From positions 1 through 64,000 of the forward strand of contig NZ_CANLGX010000008.1 in NCBI RefSeq assembly GCF_947490415.1: a DNA stretch of 64,000 bases. The letters run 5' to 3'. A program made the position numbers and the translations under genes. Origin of the DNA: an uncultured Eudoraea sp. (GTDB lineage: Bacteria > Bacteroidota > Bacteroidia > Flavobacteriales > Flavobacteriaceae). The notes under the pieces were generated by a model. It was not told where the DNA came from and searched no databases. It was given only the letters and a program-made list of their open reading frames with translations. How positions within the stretch are numbered: the stretch's first letter is position 1; each line of letters opens with the position of its first letter. Shown in pieces: positions 62,050-64,000 of the stretch.

Positions 62050-62081
62050 TTTGTTTTATTTATAACATTATGTTATTTTTG
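62050..62081 (+). promoter_or_regulatory. Bacteroidetes promoter before 62098-62757
   Basis: TTTG (62050-62053), 20-nt spacer, TATTTTTG (62074-62081), which matches TAnnTTTG. The ATG follows 16 nt later. Confidence 0.6.
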
Positions 62082-62097
62082 ACGCAATACTTTAAAT

Positions 62098-62757
62098 ATG
62101 AAAACAATCTCGTCTGTTGTAGAACATTACATTAAAAAGAAACCATTTTTACAAAGTGCTCTTGCCCAGGGAATTATTAACCTTACTTCGCTCTCGCGAC
62201 TTATCAAACCGGAAATTCAGGAAGAATTGGGCAAAGATATCCGCAATGGGGCCATAGTTATGGCGCTTAAACGTTTGTCTGATGATCTTGAATTCAGAGC
62301 GACTCACAAAATAATAAAAGTTCTTAAAAATATTGGGGAAATCACAGTACGCTCATCACTAACAGATTTTACCTTTCTGGTTTCCGATACCATTTTAGAA
62401 AAACAAACTGCACTCCTGGAGGAGGTGAATAAAAACAAAGATGTTTTTTACACCTCGTCAAGAGGGGTTAATGAGCTTAATATAGTAGTAAGCAATAGTT
62501 TGGACAGTATCATAGAAGAGATTTTTAAGGAAGAAAAGTGTACACAGAAAGCGGAAAACCTGGCTTCCATTACTGTAAAACTCCCCGCAGAGAATGTTTC
62601 AGTTCCGGGGATTTACTATTTCATTTTTCAGCGATTGGCGTGGGAGGGGATTGTCCTTTACGAAGTTATTTCTACAACTAATGAATTCACAATCATTGTA
62701 AATGATGATCAGGTAGACATTGCTTTTAAAACAATAAAGGATTTAAAATCTTTGTAA
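62098..62757 (+). CDS. Aspartate-kinase-regulatory/ACT-like protein
   Basis: 219 residues, no catalytic kinase domain. A helical N-terminal half (EHYIKKKPFLQSALAQGIIN, EELGKDIRNGAIVMALKRLS) is followed by two ACT-like beta-alpha repeats (ITVRSSLTDFTFLV, ELNIVVSNSLDSIIEEIFKE; SITVKLPAENVSVPGIYYFI, EFTIIVNDDQVDIAFKTIKD). Homologues in Bacteroidetes are often labelled aspartate kinase because of this second half, but it cannot be one by itself. It may bind an amino acid and regulate. It may have an unusual HTH-like start. Confidence 0.72.
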   Translation: MKTISSVVEHYIKKKPFLQSALAQGIINLTSLSRLIKPEIQEELGKDIRNGAIVMALKRLSDDLEFRATHKIIKVLKNIGEITVRSSLTDFTFLVSDTILEKQTALLEEVNKNKDVFYTSSRGVNELNIVVSNSLDSIIEEIFKEEKCTQKAENLASITVKLPAENVSVPGIYYFIFQRLAWEGIVLYEVISTTNEFTIIVNDDQVDIAFKTIKDLKSL

Positions 62758-62772
62758 AATAGCGCTATTAAA

Positions 62773-64000
62773 TTAGTGCTGATAAGCCCTAAAAGGACCA
62801 TATACAGCATCCCGGAAACTTTTGTGCAGGCCTATTTGGTCATAAGGAAATAGTTGTACAAATAAGACGGCTGTAAGTTCATTTACAGGATCTATCCAGA
62901 ATAGGGTACTCGCAGCGCCATCCCAGAAAAACTCGCCCACTACGCCATTGTTTTCTTCCTTGGATACAGGAGGACGCAATCGTACTGCGAAATCAATACC
63001 AAAACCTACTTGACCTTTACTTGGCAGAAAGGACCGCTTTTCTATACTGTCCGCTAAATGATTTGTAGACATTAATTTTACAGTTTCCGGTTTTAGGATC
63101 GTTACAGAATCCAATGTCCCTTCATGCACCATCATACGAGCAAATCGCATATAATTGTCAAGTGTTGAAGTTAGTCCGGATCCCCCCCGGGTTAAAGGCC
63201 AATGATTAAAATAATCGGATTTTGCTTCTTCGTCGGGTAGTTGGTTGAGTATTCCGTCGTCATTTTGTAAATACATAGCCGAAAAGCGACCACGGTCATA
63301 TTCGGGAACATAATAACGCGTCTCTTTCATCCCAAGTGGATCTAAAACATTTTCCCTAACATATTCACCATATGGCTGTCCTGAAATCCGTTCAACCATA
63401 AAAGCCTGAACATCTACACAGGGCCCGTATTCCCATTGTTCACCCGGATGAAAATACAGCGGTGTTTCGCCCATTTTTTGGGCCATTTCTACCAGGGTAT
63501 TGTTTCTGTTTAATGCATCTGCTTCCTTTATCATTAATCCCAAACCGGGAATGTCCGCATTCCTTCCAAATCCTGCCGTATGGCGGGTTAGGTCGCGGAT
63601 GGTCATGGGACGTTTAGGATCTGTCAGAACCGGATTACCCGAAGCATCTTCACCCTCATAGACTTTCATGTTTGCAAATTCAGGTGCGTATTTGGAAACA
63701 GGGTCGTCCAGTTCAAAGGCACCGTCTTCATACAAGGTCATGAGTACCGTGCCGGTTATAGGTTTGGTCATGGAATATATCTGCACAATAGTATTGCGGG
63801 CCATGGGTTTTTTCGCCTCGCGATCGGCATAGCCGAAGGCATTGTAATACACTTCCTTGTCTTTTTCATAGATGAGCGCAGAAACCCCGGCTATTTTACC
63901 GGAATCAACAAAACTTTTTAAAGTAGAGTCAATACGACTAATAGCCAAATTATCTATTATTACCGAAGAACTTTTAGATTCCTCAGGAGACTTATTAGAT
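62773..64000 (-). CDS. Class C beta-lactamase-like serine hydrolase, 5' end outside the window
   Basis: The frame has no ATG near its apparent start (TTG at 63948) and stays open to the window edge (...SPEESKSSSVIIDNLAIS), so the signal peptide and true start lie beyond 64000. About 409 residues are visible. Catalytic SxxK is SMTK in IVQIYSMTKPITGTVLM; the YxN position reads YGP (WEYGPCVDVQAFM); there is no classic KTG (EFFWDGAASTLFW). Probably an esterase or D-amino-acid amidase-like enzyme. Similar in sequence to 46896-48185. Confidence 0.85.
   Translation of the reverse strand, partial: SNKSPEESKSSSVIIDNLAISRIDSTLKSFVDSGKIAGVSALIYEKDKEVYYNAFGYADREAKKPMARNTIVQIYSMTKPITGTVLMTLYEDGAFELDDPVSKYAPEFANMKVYEGEDASGNPVLTDPKRPMTIRDLTRHTAGFGRNADIPGLGLMIKEADALNRNNTLVEMAQKMGETPLYFHPGEQWEYGPCVDVQAFMVERISGQPYGEYVRENVLDPLGMKETRYYVPEYDRGRFSAMYLQNDDGILNQLPDEEAKSDYFNHWPLTRGGSGLTSTLDNYMRFARMMVHEGTLDSVTILKPETVKLMSTNHLADSIEKRSFLPSKGQVGFGIDFAVRLRPPVSKEENNGVVGEFFWDGAASTLFWIDPVNELTAVLFVQLFPYDQIGLHKSFRDAVYGPFRAYQH

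Noticed and set aside
1-64000. CRISPR array, prophage or intact insertion sequence
   Set aside because: No regularly spaced repeats, no cas, integrase, transposase or phage structural genes were seen on either strand.

Overview
The window looks like chromosomal DNA of a marine or soil Flavobacteriaceae-type Bacteroidetes. The evidence is AT-rich intergenic DNA, promoters of the TTTG / TAnnTTTG type, very weak Shine-Dalgarno sequences, many SPII lipoproteins, a type IX secretion (T9SS) C-terminal tail, a TonB-plug/carboxypeptidase-regulatory protein, an SDR-type threonine dehydrogenase and paired DUF1800/DUF1501 genes. I cannot name the genus. No rRNA, CRISPR array, intact insertion sequence, prophage or replication origin was recognised.

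Layout. 0-4.2 kb (minus strand): an array of DUF6090-type single-pass membrane proteins (one cut by the window edge, three complete, two N-terminal stubs) sharing an upstream element, interrupted by a proline-iminopeptidase-like lipoprotein. 4.3-5.6 kb: a gene-poor patch of short repeat units, each ending in a strong hairpin, with a GIY-YIG nuclease broken by one stop codon and a small acidic lipoprotein flanked by 17-bp direct repeats. 5.7-15.7 kb: a B12-dependent ribonucleotide reductase, a GH29 fucosidase, secreted unknowns, a TonB-plug/TPR/YfaP-like fusion protein without a barrel, a DUF4421-like protein and an MsrA. 15.7-16.1 kb: tRNA-Arg(CCU) preceded by a broken copy of itself that carries a perfect palindrome.

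16.3-25.2 kb is the most striking region. It is a signalling operon with a 1,743-residue histidine kinase containing seven tandem sensor-like modules, a second TPR histidine kinase with a nearly identical catalytic core, a stand-alone receiver, and a receiver fused to a class III nucleotide cyclase. This suggests phosphorelay control of a cyclic nucleotide. It is followed by moaE-moaC, a secreted lipocalin-like protein, threonine dehydrogenase, two small exported proteins, a lipoprotein trehalase and a carbohydrate porin.

32-48 kb (mostly minus): two paralogous ~1,050-residue sortilin/BNR-propeller proteins, the second in an operon with a PmoA/DUF6807 protein and a class C beta-lactamase-like hydrolase; also a DUF2652 protein, an M28 peptidase with membrane domain overlapping an SDR gene, a CBS protein, a zinc-ribbon protein and a pentapeptide-repeat protein. 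48.6-64 kb: a tail-less SSB, ferritin, a nucleoside-hydrolase/ribokinase/transporter operon, an HDAC-like deacetylase, Tex, MetG, a DUF1800-DUF1501 pair, a YraN-like protein, an aspartate-kinase-regulatory-like protein and a partial serine hydrolase.

Functional calls rest on motif recognition by eye; no database search was run.
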